From positions 744,001 through 808,000 of the forward strand of contig NZ_LR134508.1 in the NCBI RefSeq assembly GCF_900638335.1: 64,000 nt of DNA, given 5' to 3'. Numbering within the stretch: position 1 is the stretch's first letter; every line of letters starts with the position of its first letter. Positions 18,583-28,780 of the stretch are shown here, piece after piece. The DNA is from Campylobacter lari (GTDB lineage: Bacteria > Campylobacterota > Campylobacteria > Campylobacterales > Campylobacteraceae). A program made the position numbers and the translations under genes. Under the pieces are notes generated by a model. The model was not told where the DNA came from. It saw only the letters and a program-made list of their open reading frames with translations, and did not search any database.

Positions 18583-19192
18583 ATAAAATACTCCCCAAAC
18601 GTACCATATTTGAGCCACATTTTATAGCTAGCTCAAAATCCCCGCTCATGCCCATAGAGCAAATTTTTGCCCCGTGTTTTTGTAAATTTTCATAGATTTT
18701 AAAAGTTTGCTCAAAACTTTCTTGAACTTTTTCTTCGTTCATAGAGCCTATACACATAATGCCTACTAGATTTAAATTTTTACACTCTTCTTGTATTTGC
18801 AAATACTCTTCTATAGCCTTATTTTGCTCTATGCCACTTTTAGAACTTTCATTGGCTGTATTAATTTCCAATAAAGTATCTAATTTATAATCAAGTCTTT
18901 TATCTACAGCTTTGGCACTTTTTAAGCCATTGCAAGATTGCCAAAGTAATGGGTTTTGTTTGATTAAAAGATTGATTTTATTGCTTTGAAGATTGCCTAT
19001 AAAATGCCATTTGATTTCTAAATCTTGAAGTTTTTCTTTTTTTAAAGCTAAAGCTTGGACTTGATTTTCTCCAAACTCTACAACACCTTGCTTAAAAAGC
19101 TCTCGAATTTGCTCATCTTGAACATATTTGCTAGCTGCTATTAAACGCACATTTTGTTTTATGGTTTTTTCAAAAATACTTTCTAAATTCAT
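18575..19192 (-). CDS. Pyridoxal phosphate homeostasis protein, YggS family
   Basis: PLP-binding protein of the YggS/PROSC family that buffers free PLP; no catalytic activity is established for the family. The 205 residues include the PLP lysine in IAASKYVQDEQI (Lys22), HFIGNLQSNKINLL and the C-terminal SMGMSGDFELAIKCGSNMVRLGS. It starts 6 nt after the rpoN stop and is probably co-transcribed with it. Confidence 0.92.
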   Translation of the reverse strand: MNLESIFEKTIKQNVRLIAASKYVQDEQIRELFKQGVVEFGENQVQALALKKEKLQDLEIKWHFIGNLQSNKINLLIKQNPLLWQSCNGLKSAKAVDKRLDYKLDTLLEINTANESSKSGIEQNKAIEEYLQIQEECKNLNLVGIMCIGSMNEEKVQESFEQTFKIYENLQKHGAKICSMGMSGDFELAIKCGSNMVRLGSILFK

Positions 19193-19198
19193 CTTTTC

Positions 19199-20446
19199 CT
19201 ACATCAATTCATATAATTTTTTACGCTCACTTGAGCTTCCTATACCAAGTTGCATACGGTATTTTGTGATAGTTCTACGCCCTAGTTGCACACTTGGGAA
19301 TTCTTTTTGAGTGAGTTCAAGAATTTTCAAATCACTCAAAGGTTTTTTAGGATTTTCTTTTTTAATTAAATTACTAAGAAAATCTTTAATAGTCGCATTA
19401 GAAGTTTCACCATCATCAACTGCAGTGGTAAAGAAAGATTTTAAAGGTATTAAACCTCTATCGCAACTTAAGTATTTATTTGCAATTGCTCTTGAGATAG
19501 TAGAAGCATTTCTTTCAAGATCTTGTGCTAAATCTTTAAGCTGCATAGGTTTGATATCCCCGCCCATGAAAAAATCATATTGATATTCTATAATCATAAG
19601 CCCTAGTTTATAAAGGGTAGCTTTACGCATAGCTAGCGCATCGATTAAATTTTTAGCATCTTTTAAATAAGCACTTAAAAACTCATGATCTAAACCATCT
19701 GCTTCAAAAGCAATTTCAGGGTAATAATCATCATTGATTTTAATTTTAATTTCACCATTTTCTTGATAAATAAATATATCAGGAATGATTTCCATGCTCT
19801 CTTCAAAATACTCCAAAAAAGGCGGAATGGAGATTTTTTTAATTATCGCTATAGCCTTTTTATACAAAGGATCTTTGATAAAATCTTTTGCATTTTCTAA
19901 ATTTAAAATTAGCATTTTGCAAAACTCGTAAAGTTCATCATCTAAGTCAAAATGCTCTAATGCAAAAATAAAAGCTTCTTGATTATCTTTTGCCCCTACT
20001 CCAACAGGATCAAGGTATTTAAATCTTTGTCTGATTTTTTCCACTTCTAAAGGATCAAATTCGCCTAAAATTTCCTCATCATACTCAAAATAACCTTCAT
20101 GGTTTAAACATTCTATGATTTTTTCAGCAATGGTTTGGGATTTTCTAGTAGGAAAAAATGGTGGTATGATTTGCTCGCTTAAAAGTTCATATACATTTTT
20201 TACTTCCAAGCTTTTTGCATCAATCATTTGTGTTGTGGTGTTTTTGCTAAAATATTCTTGATAATATTTGTTTTGATTGTTTGTGATGCTTGAGTTTTCT
20301 TTAATCTCTATAAAAGGATTTTCTTTAGCAAATTCATCTAAGCTTTCTTTTAGATCTTCAATATTAGCTTGCAATATAGGAAGCCAAGATCTTAAGGTTT
20401 GTGATAGTTTTGCTTTTTGTGTTATAGAGGTTTTTTGTTTAAGCAT
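19199..20446 (-). CDS. rpoN: RNA polymerase sigma-54 factor
   Basis: Directs transcription from GG-N10-GC promoters; in Campylobacter it is dedicated mainly to flagellar hook/basal-body genes with the activator FlgR. The 415 residues have the N-terminal region I (KLSQTLRSWLPILQ), the core-binding domain and the RpoN box as LGRRTITKYRMQLGI close to the C-terminus. It overlaps the lptB stop by 1 nt. The window also holds two candidate target promoters, at 3361 and 4845. Confidence 0.95.
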   Translation of the reverse strand: MLKQKTSITQKAKLSQTLRSWLPILQANIEDLKESLDEFAKENPFIEIKENSSITNNQNKYYQEYFSKNTTTQMIDAKSLEVKNVYELLSEQIIPPFFPTRKSQTIAEKIIECLNHEGYFEYDEEILGEFDPLEVEKIRQRFKYLDPVGVGAKDNQEAFIFALEHFDLDDELYEFCKMLILNLENAKDFIKDPLYKKAIAIIKKISIPPFLEYFEESMEIIPDIFIYQENGEIKIKINDDYYPEIAFEADGLDHEFLSAYLKDAKNLIDALAMRKATLYKLGLMIIEYQYDFFMGGDIKPMQLKDLAQDLERNASTISRAIANKYLSCDRGLIPLKSFFTTAVDDGETSNATIKDFLSNLIKKENPKKPLSDLKILELTQKEFPSVQLGRRTITKYRMQLGIGSSSERKKLYELM

Positions 20447-21171
20447 TATTCAAGTCTAAACTCACTTCCAAGATAGTATTTTTTAACATCTTCATTATGT
20501 GCAATTTCATTAGCATTGCCACTAGCTAGCAACCTTCCGCTTCTAATCACATAAGCTCTATCGCAAATTGCTAGAGTTTCTCTTACATTATGATCAGTGA
20601 TCAAAACACCTATATTCATAGCCTTTAAATCATTAATCAAACTTTGAATTTCACTCACTGCGATAGGATCAACCCCAGCAAATGGTTCATCAAGAAGTAA
20701 AAATTTAGGATCACACATAAGTGATCTTGCGATTTCACAACGCCTTCTTTCACCCCCACTTAAACTCATACCTTTTCTATGTCTAATAGGTTCTATGCTA
20801 AGTAATTCTAGCATTTGCTCTATCTTTTGTTCTAATAAATTTTTATCCTTATATATTACTTGGGCGGCTAAAAGTAAATTTTCTTCCACACTTAAATCTT
20901 TAAAAACACTACTTTCTTGAGGTAAATACCCAATACCAAGCTTTGCTCTTTTATTAAGCGGTTCTTTCGTGATATCTTGTGAGTCTAAAAACACCTGCCC
21001 GCTTGTTGGTAAAATAAGCCCACATATCATATAAAAACTTGTAGTTTTTCCTGCTCCATTAGGCCCTAAAAGTCCTACTACTTCCCCGCTTTGTACTTCT
21101 AGTGAAACATCGTGTATGATTTTAGTTTTTTTAATGATTTTTTCTAAATTTCTAGCTTCTAGCTTACTCAT
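20446..21171 (-). CDS. lptB: LPS export ABC transporter ATPase
   Basis: Cytoplasmic ATPase of the LptB2FG complex that extracts lipooligosaccharide from the inner membrane. The 241 residues show Walker [13 protein letters not shown]-loop LPQESSVF, signature [15 protein letters not shown] and Walker [17 protein letters not shown], wording characteristic of LptB. It overlaps tsaE by 8 nt and rpoN by 1 nt; lptB next to rpoN is common in proteobacteria. Confidence 0.95.
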   Translation of the reverse strand: MSKLEARNLEKIIKKTKIIHDVSLEVQSGEVVGLLGPNGAGKTTSFYMICGLILPTSGQVFLDSQDITKEPLNKRAKLGIGYLPQESSVFKDLSVEENLLLAAQVIYKDKNLLEQKIEQMLELLSIEPIRHRKGMSLSGGERRRCEIARSLMCDPKFLLLDEPFAGVDPIAVSEIQSLINDLKAMNIGVLITDHNVRETLAICDRAYVIRSGRLLASGNANEIAHNEDVKKYYLGSEFRLE

Positions 21172-21571
21172 GTATTATATACTTTCTTTTATTTTCATAA
21201 GGAATGATTTGTAAAATTATATTAAAAATTTGATATTTATCTAAGTATTTTTTTAATTTTTCATCACCCCATTCTACTAAATGCAAACCCTCTTCAAAAA
21301 AATTTTCAATCAAACCATTTTTTAAAAGTCCATCAAAACCTTCTTGATAAATATCATAATGATACATTTTGCCTTGTTGAAAATCATATTCTTGCATGAT
21401 AGAAAATGTAGGAGAATTAAGCGTTTTTTCTACTCCAAGAAATTGAGCATAATTTTGAACCAAAGTGGTTTTACCACTTGCTAATTCCCCTTGAAGTAAA
21501 ATAACTCCATTTTTAGGTAAAATTTCACAAAGCTTATAAAGCTCATTTTGACTTAAAATCATTTCTTTCAT
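21164..21571 (-). CDS. tsaE: tRNA threonylcarbamoyladenosine biosynthesis ATPase
   Basis: P-loop ATPase that works with TsaD and TsaB in t6A tRNA modification. The 135 residues show Walker [13 protein letters not shown], the conserved [10 protein letters not shown] and HYDIYQ, and LHLVEWGD. The length is normal for the family. It overlaps both neighbours in the minus-strand operon. Confidence 0.93.
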   Translation of the reverse strand: MKEMILSQNELYKLCEILPKNGVILLQGELASGKTTLVQNYAQFLGVEKTLNSPTFSIMQEYDFQQGKMYHYDIYQEGFDGLLKNGLIENFFEEGLHLVEWGDEKLKKYLDKYQIFNIILQIIPYENKRKYIIHE

Positions 21572-21816
21572 TGAATTTTTACCACATATTTTTCTTGCAT
21601 AGCTTTTGGTATGCTTTTAGTTGTTGGTATGTCTAAGACTTTATAGATATTAGTATATTCTATAAATTTAATGCTTATTTCATCACCAATTTTTACTTCT
21701 TTACTAGCTTTAACCACTTGATTGTTTATACTTACTACGCCACTTTTACACATATCTTCTGAAATAGCACGACGCTTAGTAATATTAACTACATTTAAAA
21801 ACTTATCTATTCTCAT
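21568..21816 (-). CDS. S4-domain RNA-binding protein
   Basis: Small 82-residue protein consisting of one S4 domain: MRIDKFLNVVNITKRR, then SGVVSINN and KIGDEISI. Related to the YlmH/HslR type of ribosome-associated proteins, where it may bind rRNA or stalled 50S subunits; the exact role is unknown. It is the first gene of the tsaE-lptB-rpoN-yggS operon. Confidence 0.85.
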   Translation of the reverse strand: MRIDKFLNVVNITKRRAISEDMCKSGVVSINNQVVKASKEVKIGDEISIKFIEYTNIYKVLDIPTTKSIPKAMQEKYVVKIQ

Positions 21817-21929
21817 AAAAATATTTTATCAAAAAATACAAGAAAATGTTATAAAATGTCTAAATATTTTACATTATATTAAGCTAAATTCGTTAAATTT
21901 TAAAATTATTTTTACAAAGAGGAAAGACA

Positions 21930-23150
21930 ATGAAAAAAGATATCAAAAAAGTGGTTTTAGCATATTCTGGTGGACTTGACACAAGTATAATTTTAAAATG
22001 GTTGCAAGATGAGTATAAATGTGAAGTGGTAACTTTCACAGCAGATATTGGACAAGGTGAAGAGCTTGAGCCTGCTAGAAAAAAAGCTCTTTCTTTAGGC
22101 GTAAAAGAAGAAAATATTTTTATTCAAGATTTAAAAGATGAATTTGTAAAAGATTATGTATTTCCTATGTTTAGAGCAAATGCTATTTATGAAGGAGAAT
22201 ATTTACTGGGTACAAGCATAGCAAGACCTTTGATAGCAAAAGCTTTAGTAGAAATAGCAAATAAAACAAGTGCAGATGCCATCAGCCATGGAGCAACTGG
22301 TAAGGGAAATGATCAAGTGCGTTTTGAATTAGGTGCTTTGGCACTAAATCCAAACTTAGCCATCATTGCTCCTTGGAGAGAATGGGATTTAAATAGCCGT
22401 GAAAAACTTTTGGCTTATGCGCAAAAACATGGCATTGATATAGCTAAAAAGCCAGGTAAATCACCTTATTCTATGGATGCAAATTTATTGCATATTTCTT
22501 ATGAAGGTTTAGTGCTTGAAGATCCTGCGGCTAAACCCGAAGCAGATATGTGGCGTTGGGTGAAAGATTTAAAAGAAACTCCAAATGAAAGTGAAGTGAT
22601 AGAGCTTGAGTTTAGTAAAGGCGATTTGTGTGCTATTAATGGAGAAAAAATGTCTCCTGCACAGCTTTTAGCAAAACTTAATGAGCTTGGTGTAAAACAT
22701 GGTATAGGTCGTCTTGATATTGTTGAAAATCGCTATGTTGGTATGAAAAGTAGAGGTTGTTATGAAACTCCAGGTGGAAGTATACTTTTAAAAGCACACC
22801 GTGCTATAGAAAGTATCACTCTTGATAGAGAAGCAGCACATTTAAAAGATGAATTAATGCCAAAATATGCAAGTTTGATTTATAATGGCTATTGGTTCTC
22901 ACCTGAAAGATTAATGCTTCAAGCCTTAATTGATGAGTCACAAAAATATGTAAATGGTAAAGTTAAACTTGAATTATATAAAGGTAATGTGATGGTAATA
23001 GGCAGAGAAAGTGCGAATGATAGTTTATTTAGTGAGGCTTATTGTACTTTTGAAGAAGATGCTGTGTATGATCAAAAAGATGCAGCAGGTTTTATAAGAT
23101 TAAATGCTTTAAGATTTATTATCGCAGGTAAAAATGGAAGAAAATTTTAA
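21930..23150 (+). CDS. argG: Argininosuccinate synthase
   Basis: Joins citrulline and aspartate using ATP in arginine synthesis. The 406 residues have the ATP-pyrophosphatase loop [25 protein letters not shown] and [10 protein letters not shown]. An AGAGGAAAG ribosome site precedes the ATG. A 113-nt gap separates it from the divergent S4 gene and must hold both promoters. Confidence 0.96.
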   Translation: MKKDIKKVVLAYSGGLDTSIILKWLQDEYKCEVVTFTADIGQGEELEPARKKALSLGVKEENIFIQDLKDEFVKDYVFPMFRANAIYEGEYLLGTSIARPLIAKALVEIANKTSADAISHGATGKGNDQVRFELGALALNPNLAIIAPWREWDLNSREKLLAYAQKHGIDIAKKPGKSPYSMDANLLHISYEGLVLEDPAAKPEADMWRWVKDLKETPNESEVIELEFSKGDLCAINGEKMSPAQLLAKLNELGVKHGIGRLDIVENRYVGMKSRGCYETPGGSILLKAHRAIESITLDREAAHLKDELMPKYASLIYNGYWFSPERLMLQALIDESQKYVNGKVKLELYKGNVMVIGRESANDSLFSEAYCTFEEDAVYDQKDAAGFIRLNALRFIIAGKNGRKF

Positions 23151-23162
23151 AAAAGGAAAACA

Positions 23163-23606
23163 ATGAAAGTATTATTAATCAAAGATGTAAAAAGCTTAGG
23201 AAAAGCAGGAGAAGTTAAAGAAGTAAAAGATGGATATGGGCAAAATTTTTTAATTGCCAAAGGTTTTGCTAAAGCTGCTACACATGAAGTTTTAAAACAA
23301 TATGAAGCAGAGCAAAAGAAAAAGGCAGAAAATTTAAGATTTGAGCTTGCAAATTTGGAAAAATTAAAAGAAGAATTATCTAAAATCACTATTTGTATAG
23401 CTAAGCCTGTAGGAGCTAATGGAAGCTTGTTTGGCGGGGTTACTAAAGATGAAATCGCTCATGCGCTAAAAGAACAAAAAGGCATAGAGCTTGATAAAAA
23501 AAGCTTAGAATGTGATACTATAAAAGAACTTGGTGTGCATGAAATTTCAGCAAAATTAGGCCATGCAATTCATGCTGTATTTAAGCTAGAAGTTAAAGGA
23601 GAATAA
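23163..23606 (+). CDS. rplI: 50S ribosomal protein L9
   Basis: Ribosomal protein of 147 residues with the N-terminal signature [28 protein letters not shown] (read in two parts; the first motif is at residues 3-17), the long connecting helix and the C-terminal domain. It follows argG by 12 nt and overlaps hslV by 1 nt. It is outside the usual rpsF-rpsR-rplI cluster, as is common in Campylobacter. Confidence 0.96.
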   Translation: MKVLLIKDVKSLGKAGEVKEVKDGYGQNFLIAKGFAKAATHEVLKQYEAEQKKKAENLRFELANLEKLKEELSKITICIAKPVGANGSLFGGVTKDEIAHALKEQKGIELDKKSLECDTIKELGVHEISAKLGHAIHAVFKLEVKGE

Positions 23607-24148
23607 TGTTTCACGCAACTACAATTTTAGCTTATAAAGGTAAAAATAAGTCTGTAATTGGTGGAGATGGACAAGTAAGTTTTGGAAATACTGTTTTAAA
23701 AAATAATGCAGTTAAAATTAGAAAGTTAAACAATGGAAAAGTATTAGCAGGCTTTGCAGGAAGCACTGCTGATGCTTTTAATCTTTTTGATATGTTTGAA
23801 AAACTACTTTCTAGTTCTAAGGGTGATTTATTAAAAGCTGCAATAGATTTTTCAAAAGAATGGCGTAAGGATAAATATCTAAGAAAACTTGAAGCAATGA
23901 TGCTAGTGTTAGATAGAAATCATATATTTTTACTTTCAGGAACTGGAGATGTAGTTGAGCCTGAAGATGGCGCTATAGCAGCTATTGGAAGTGGTGGCAA
24001 CTACGCGCTTTCTGCTGCAAGAGCTTTAGCTAAACACTCAAGTTTAGATGAGGAAGAATTAGTTAAAGAAAGCTTGCAAATAGCTGGTGAAATTTGCATT
24101 TATACAAATACAAATATTAAAACTTATGTAATTGAGGATGATAAATGA
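23606..24148 (+). CDS. hslV: ATP-dependent protease subunit HslV
   Basis: Peptidase half of the HslUV protease. The 180 residues contain [11 protein letters not shown] and the C-terminal [11 protein letters not shown] motif. The N-terminus reads [12 protein letters not shown], so the nucleophilic threonine is at position 5 rather than 2. The mature enzyme therefore needs removal of a four-residue leader instead of only the initiator Met, unless translation starts differently; no closer start codon exists. The hslU gene overlaps by 4 nt. Confidence 0.95.
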   Translation: MFHATTILAYKGKNKSVIGGDGQVSFGNTVLKNNAVKIRKLNNGKVLAGFAGSTADAFNLFDMFEKLLSSSKGDLLKAAIDFSKEWRKDKYLRKLEAMMLVLDRNHIFLLSGTGDVVEPEDGAIAAIGSGGNYALSAARALAKHSSLDEEELVKESLQIAGEICIYTNTNIKTYVIEDDK

Positions 24149-25464
24149 ATTTAACTCCAAAAGAGATTGTGAAATTTTTAGATGATTATGTAATTGGACA
24201 AAAAAATGCCAAAAAAATCATAGCAATTGCTTTAAGAAATCGTTATAGAAGAATGCAGCTTAGTCCTGAACTTCAAGATGATATCATGCCAAAAAATATT
24301 TTAATGATAGGATCAACTGGAGTTGGTAAAACAGAGATTGCAAGACGCCTTGCTAAGATGATGGGACTTCCTTTTGTAAAAGTTGAAGCAAGTAAATATA
24401 CTGAAGTTGGTTTTGTTGGGCGTGATGTAGAAAGTATGGTTAGAGATTTGGCTAATGCTGCTTTAAATTTAGTAAAAAATGAAGAAAAAGAAAAAAATAA
24501 AGAAAAGATTAATGAATTTATAGAAAATAAGATTTTAGAAAAACTTTTACCGCCCTTACCAAAAGGTGTTAGCGAAGAAAAACAAGAAGAGTATCAAAAT
24601 TCTTTAGAAAAAATGCGCGTGAAATTAAAAGCTGGTGATTTAGATAATAGCACAATAGAAGTTGAAATTTCACAAAGTGTATTTGATACTAATCCAAATT
24701 TACCACCTGAAATGGGCGCTATGCAAGATATAGTAAAAGTTATTGGTGTGGGTAATAAAAAAGTTAAAAAAGAAATGAAAGTAAAAGATGCAAGAATAGC
24801 TCTAGCTCAAGAAGCAAGTGAGAAAATTCTTGATATGGAAAGTATTAAAGGCGAGGCTTTAAGAAGAGCTGAAAATGAAGGGATTATTTTTATCGATGAG
24901 ATAGATAAGGTAGCAGTTTCAAGCTCAAATTCAAACCGCCAAGATCCAAGCAAAGAAGGAGTGCAAAGAGATTTGCTTCCAATAGTTGAAGGTAGCACTA
25001 TACAAACTAAATTTGGTCCTTTAAAAACTGATCATATTTTATTTATTGCAGCAGGTGCTTTTCATCTAAGTAAGCCAAGTGATTTAATCCCTGAACTTCA
25101 AGGGCGTTTTCCTTTGAGAGTTGAGCTTGATTCATTAGATGAGGATGCTTTATATGCTATTTTAACAAGACCTAAAAATTCATTGCTAACGCAGTATATT
25201 GAGCTTTTAAAAACTGAAAATGTAGAGCTTGTTTTTGAAGATGAGGCTATTAGAGAAATAGCAAAAATAGCAAGTAAGGCTAATGAAGAAATGCAAGATA
25301 TTGGTGCAAGACGCTTACATACAGTAGTGGAAAAACTTTTGGAAGATATTAGTTTTGAAGCAGATGAATATGCAGGTAAAGTATATAAAATAGATGATTT
25401 TAAAGTGCAAGTTAAACTTGGAGATATCATAGAAAATAAAGATTTAGCTAGGTATATCTTGTGA
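24145..25464 (+). CDS. hslU: ATP-dependent protease ATPase subunit HslU
   Basis: AAA+ unfoldase that feeds substrates to HslV. The 439 residues show the N-terminal [16 protein letters not shown], Walker [15 protein letters not shown], the pore loop area GYVG-like GFVGRDVES, Walker [11 protein letters not shown] and the sensor region with [11 protein letters not shown]. The C-terminus ends in DLARYIL, the tail that docks into HslV. It overlaps era by 4 nt. Confidence 0.96.
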   Translation: MNLTPKEIVKFLDDYVIGQKNAKKIIAIALRNRYRRMQLSPELQDDIMPKNILMIGSTGVGKTEIARRLAKMMGLPFVKVEASKYTEVGFVGRDVESMVRDLANAALNLVKNEEKEKNKEKINEFIENKILEKLLPPLPKGVSEEKQEEYQNSLEKMRVKLKAGDLDNSTIEVEISQSVFDTNPNLPPEMGAMQDIVKVIGVGNKKVKKEMKVKDARIALAQEASEKILDMESIKGEALRRAENEGIIFIDEIDKVAVSSSNSNRQDPSKEGVQRDLLPIVEGSTIQTKFGPLKTDHILFIAAGAFHLSKPSDLIPELQGRFPLRVELDSLDEDALYAILTRPKNSLLTQYIELLKTENVELVFEDEAIREIAKIASKANEEMQDIGARRLHTVVEKLLEDISFEADEYAGKVYKIDDFKVQVKLGDIIENKDLARYIL

Positions 25465-26333
25465 AAAGCGGCTTTATAAGCATAGTGGGTAGAACTAATG
25501 CGGGAAAAAGTTCTATCCTAAATTCTTTGTTGGAAGAAAAAGTGGCTATGGTTTCTCATAAGCAAAATGCTACAAGAAGAAAAATTAATGCGATCATAAT
25601 GCATGAAAACCATCAGCTTATTTTTATAGATACGCCAGGTTTGCACGCAAGTTCTAAAGCTATGAATCAACTTATGATTGATTTAGCGATTAAAAGCATT
25701 GCTGATTGTGATGTGATTTTATTTGTAGCTAGTATTTATGATGATATTAAAGATTATGAAAATTTTTTAAGTTTAAACCCTAAAGTGCCACATATAGTAT
25801 TAATCAATAAGGTTGATTTGGTAAAAAAAGAAGTTTTGCTTAAAAAATTAAGCGAGTATTCTCAGTTTAGCTCGCATTTTAGTGCTATTATCCCCTATTC
25901 TGCTAAGCAAAAATTTTATAAAAAAATTCTTTTAGATGAGATGATTAAGTATTTGCCCAAGCACCCGTATTATTTTGATCCTGAGTTTATTACTACTACA
26001 AATGAAAAGGATATTTATAGAGATTTTATCTTAGAAGCCATATATGAAAATTTAAGTGATGAAATTCCTTATAGCACTGAAGTCAAAATAGAAAAAATCA
26101 AAGAACTAGAGCAAATTTATTATATCAATGCCACTATCATTACAGATAGTAATTCTCACAAAGGAATGATATTAGGTAAAGATGGTGCTACAATTAAGCG
26201 TATAGGTAAGGAAGCTAGAGTGAAAATAGAAAAATTAGCACAAAAAAAGGTAATGTTAAAACTGTTCGTTCAGCTTGAGAAAAATTGGCACAAAAACGAG
26301 CAAAACCTTAAGAAAATACTTTATGATGGGTAA
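25461..26333 (+). CDS. era: GTPase Era
   Basis: GTPase needed for 16S rRNA maturation and 30S assembly. The 290 residues begin with GTG. They have G1 [10 protein letters not shown]3 DTPGLH, G4 NKVD and a C-terminal KH domain with [19 protein letters not shown]. Its 3' end overlaps the next gene by 11 nt. Confidence 0.96.
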   Translation: MKSGFISIVGRTNAGKSSILNSLLEEKVAMVSHKQNATRRKINAIIMHENHQLIFIDTPGLHASSKAMNQLMIDLAIKSIADCDVILFVASIYDDIKDYENFLSLNPKVPHIVLINKVDLVKKEVLLKKLSEYSQFSSHFSAIIPYSAKQKFYKKILLDEMIKYLPKHPYYFDPEFITTTNEKDIYRDFILEAIYENLSDEIPYSTEVKIEKIKELEQIYYINATIITDSNSHKGMILGKDGATIKRIGKEARVKIEKLAQKKVMLKLFVQLEKNWHKNEQNLKKILYDG

Positions 26334-27333
26334 GAAAACTATTCTAAAAGATTTTCTTGCTTATGAAAAGCTTTTGTATATTAAATTTGCAAATCCTATT
26401 AGCGAAGATGAAATTTTAAAAAAGAGTTTTGAAGAGCTTGGTCTTAAAGATGATTTTTCTTATAAGTTAAAGTATTTTCAAGATAAATCTTTTACTCATG
26501 TATTTTTGTGCAAATATGAAGATATTCTAGATATTGATTATATAATCCCAGAACCCCTACTTTTTGAAGTGTATTTTAAAAATAATACAAATAGTGAAAA
26601 TCTTGCATTATTGTTTAAGGAAAAATACATAGTTTTAGTGGAGTATTTAGGATATGAATTTCAAAATTGTAAAGTTATACCATTAAATGTTTATGATAAA
26701 AAATATGAAGAAAAATTAAAAAATACCTATAAGCACATTATAAGCATAGATGATACTCAAAATCTTAGCAGTTTTGATAAATTTAATAGTAATATTTTTT
26801 ATCAAAAATTGTTAAAAAATTGGGATCAATTCAAGATTAATTTTACCAACAAAGAAAAAATAAATCATTTAAAATCTTTTAGTTTTAAGATTTTATTGGC
26901 TTTTGTTTGTGGAGTTTTATTAGCTTTAGCTTATCCTTTATATTTATATATACAAAAATCATTTTATGAAAATGAGAAAATAAAATATGAAAATTTAATA
27001 AAAAATCAAGATGTTATTTTAGAACAGATAAAAATAAATCAAAAACAAAATCAAGAACTTAAAAAACTACAAGAAGAAAATGAGTTAAAGGTTGATTTGT
27101 TGCAAAAATTTTATACAAATACACTTTGTTATAAAGATTTTTATGATTTTTTAAGAGTTTTAAATTCTCATCAAGCTTATATAGAAGCTTTACATGTTAA
27201 AAATAATGATTTTATTATAGAACTTAAAAATGACTATGAATTTTATGAAGATCTTAAAAAATATCATTTTGTATTAAAAAATAAAGAAATTAATCATGGA
27301 AAAATTACTCTTGTTTTTGAAAAATCTTTATAA
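26323..27333 (+). CDS. PilN-like bitopic membrane protein of unknown function
   Basis: A 336-residue protein with a cytoplasmic N-terminal part of about 180 residues, one membrane helix ([21 protein letters not shown]), a coiled coil rich in Lys/Glu/Gln and a small C-terminal periplasmic domain. This topology and the gene that follows resemble PilN-PilO (or GspL-GspM) inner-membrane platform proteins of type IV pilus or DNA-uptake machines. I see no clear sequence signature that proves it. The ATG at 26323 gives a 4- to 11-nt overlap style typical of this operon; an upstream in-frame ATG at 26275 lies deep inside era and is less likely. As I recall, C. jejuni has two such genes after era too. 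Confidence 0.75.
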   Translation: MMGKKTILKDFLAYEKLLYIKFANPISEDEILKKSFEELGLKDDFSYKLKYFQDKSFTHVFLCKYEDILDIDYIIPEPLLFEVYFKNNTNSENLALLFKEKYIVLVEYLGYEFQNCKVIPLNVYDKKYEEKLKNTYKHIISIDDTQNLSSFDKFNSNIFYQKLLKNWDQFKINFTNKEKINHLKSFSFKILLAFVCGVLLALAYPLYLYIQKSFYENEKIKYENLIKNQDVILEQIKINQKQNQELKKLQEENELKVDLLQKFYTNTLCYKDFYDFLRVLNSHQAYIEALHVKNNDFIIELKNDYEFYEDLKKYHFVLKNKEINHGKITLVFEKSL

Positions 27334-27835
27334 AAATTTAGAAAATATCTTTACTAGGTTATCTGGGCGTGAATTTGTATTGTCTTTGATAGTTGTTTTT
27401 GTTTTTGGTTTTTTCATGGTTTATATGGGTGTTTTTGACTATTTTGAAAAACAAATGAAGTTGTCAAAAGATGAACTATATGTTTTACAAACAAAATACG
27501 AGCAAAAACAAGAAGTGATTTCTGATTTAAAAGAAGATGAAAATATATCTTATAATGATCGCTCGTTTTTAAGCATAAATAAAGATTATCAAAGTATTTT
27601 AAAGGATATAGAAAAGAATCTTATTGGGGTGCAATCTTTGCAAATTCAAAGCTATAAAAATCAAGATGGATATTTTGCTTATTATGAATTAAGATTAAGT
27701 TTTGTTGGCGATTTTATTTTTTTAATGCAATTTTTACAAAAACTAGATCCATATATAAAAGTTAAAAATTTAGAACTTGTAAAATATGAAAATAAATTAA
27801 AAATTACACTAAATCTTATTTTTGCTCTGGTATAA
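27296..27835 (+). CDS. PilO/GspM-like bitopic membrane protein of unknown function
   Basis: A 179-residue protein with a short cytoplasmic tail, one membrane helix (VLSLIVVFVFGFFMVYMGVF), a coiled-coil stretch and a C-terminal periplasmic ferredoxin-like domain (alternating beta and helix, for example YYELRLSFVGDFIFLMQFLQKL). This is the architecture of PilO or GspM. It overlaps the PilN-like gene by 38 nt, so the two are almost certainly produced together and probably form a hetero-oligomer. Involvement in natural transformation is possible but unproven. Confidence 0.75.
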   Translation: MEKLLLFLKNLYKNLENIFTRLSGREFVLSLIVVFVFGFFMVYMGVFDYFEKQMKLSKDELYVLQTKYEQKQEVISDLKEDENISYNDRSFLSINKDYQSILKDIEKNLIGVQSLQIQSYKNQDGYFAYYELRLSFVGDFIFLMQFLQKLDPYIKVKNLELVKYENKLKITLNLIFALV

Positions 27836-27862
27836 AAATAATTTTTTTGGTAGAATTTATCT

Positions 27863-28180
27863 AAACATGGCAAGCGATCGCTTCTTTTGAAGAGGAAAGT
27901 CCGAGCTGCAATAAGACAAAGATTCCATCTAATGGATGGCTAGGGTAACCTAAGGGAAAGTGCAACAGAAAGAAAACTACCATATTTTATATGGAAAAGG
28001 TGAAACGGTAGAGTAAGAGCCTACCAGTAGCTTTGGTAACAAAGCTAGCTATGTAAACCCAATCTGCAGCAAGAAGGGGTGGTTTTAGTCTTATAATATA
28101 ACCCTTCGCTTGAACTTGTTTGCAAAAACAAGTCTAGATAAATGATCGCTCTTGACAGAACTCGGCTTATAGCCATGTTT
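27863..28180 (+). ncRNA. rnpB: RNase P RNA (class A)
   Basis: The catalytic RNA that trims tRNA 5' ends. The conserved core GAGGAAAGTCCGAGCT starts at 27891, AACGGTAGAGTAAGAGCC and GCAAGAAGGGGTGG follow, and the 3' region has GACAGAACTCGGCTTATA. The P1 helix pairs AAACATGGC (27863-27871) with GCCATGTTT (28172-28180). Ends are estimated from P1. A -10-like TAGAAT lies at 27851-27856. The RNA 3' end meets the stop codon of the convergent 71-aa gene. Confidence 0.95.
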
Positions 28181-28395
28181 TACTTCATATAAGCAGAAGC
28201 TTTTTTGAGTTTTTGTAAATTAATAGCTACTTCATCTTGCTTTTTTTTCATGAAAGCTATTGCTTCATTAGTAAGTGCTAAAGCCTCATTAGGATAATCT
28301 TTAAAATCAGGTTTTTCGATGAGTTTAACTATTTTTTCCACATCTTCAGTATATACAGCTAGTTTAAATTCATCTATCCACTTTTTTTCGCTCAT
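28180..28395 (-). CDS. Small helical protein after fliS, possible FliT-type chaperone
   Basis: A 71-residue acidic/lysine-rich helical protein (MSEKKWIDEFKLAVYTEDVEK ... VAINLQKLKKASAYMK). The start at 28395 overlaps the fliS stop as ATGA; a longer reading from 28416 is open but less likely. It shows no motif. Position at the end of flaG-fliD-fliS, where FliT is found in other bacteria, suggests a flagellar export chaperone or regulator. That role is inferred from position, size and helicity only. Confidence 0.7.
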   Translation of the reverse strand: MSEKKWIDEFKLAVYTEDVEKIVKLIEKPDFKDYPNEALALTNEAIAFMKKKQDEVAINLQKLKKASAYMK

Positions 28396-28763
28396 TTTTG
28401 ATGTACTTCCCTCCAAGCTTCTAATAAGCCTTTTACTACATTTATTACTTCATCTACTCTAGCCTCATTGTTTTCTATATTGGCTAAAGAAAGAAGTTGT
28501 AATTCTCTAGTGTATAAACCACTTAGATAATGTGCCACATCTCCACCTTTTTCATAGTCAAGACAATTGATAAGTTCTATAAAAATAGCACTGGCTCTTT
28601 TTACATAATACACTCTTTCTTCAATATTTTCATTTTGTATGGCTATTTTTATTCTACTAGCAAAGCGTAAAATTCCTCCGTATAGCATTTCTATAAGTTT
28701 TTCTTGAGATTCTACACCTGCTTGACTTTGTGAATATGCATTGTAAACTGCACTATTTACCAT
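28392..28763 (-). CDS. fliS: Flagellin export chaperone FliS
   Basis: Binds flagellin C-termini in the cytoplasm before export. The 123-residue protein has the family start NAYSQSQAGVESQEKLIEMLYGGI (motif at residues 7-29) and a four-helix-bundle pattern with LINCLDYEKGGDVAHYLSGLYTR in two conserved pieces. It follows fliD by 17 nt in the flaG-fliD-fliS operon. Confidence 0.93.
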   Translation of the reverse strand: MVNSAVYNAYSQSQAGVESQEKLIEMLYGGILRFASRIKIAIQNENIEERVYYVKRASAIFIELINCLDYEKGGDVAHYLSGLYTRELQLLSLANIENNEARVDEVINVVKGLLEAWREVHQK

Positions 28764-28780
28764 TTAAATCCTTTCCTGTT

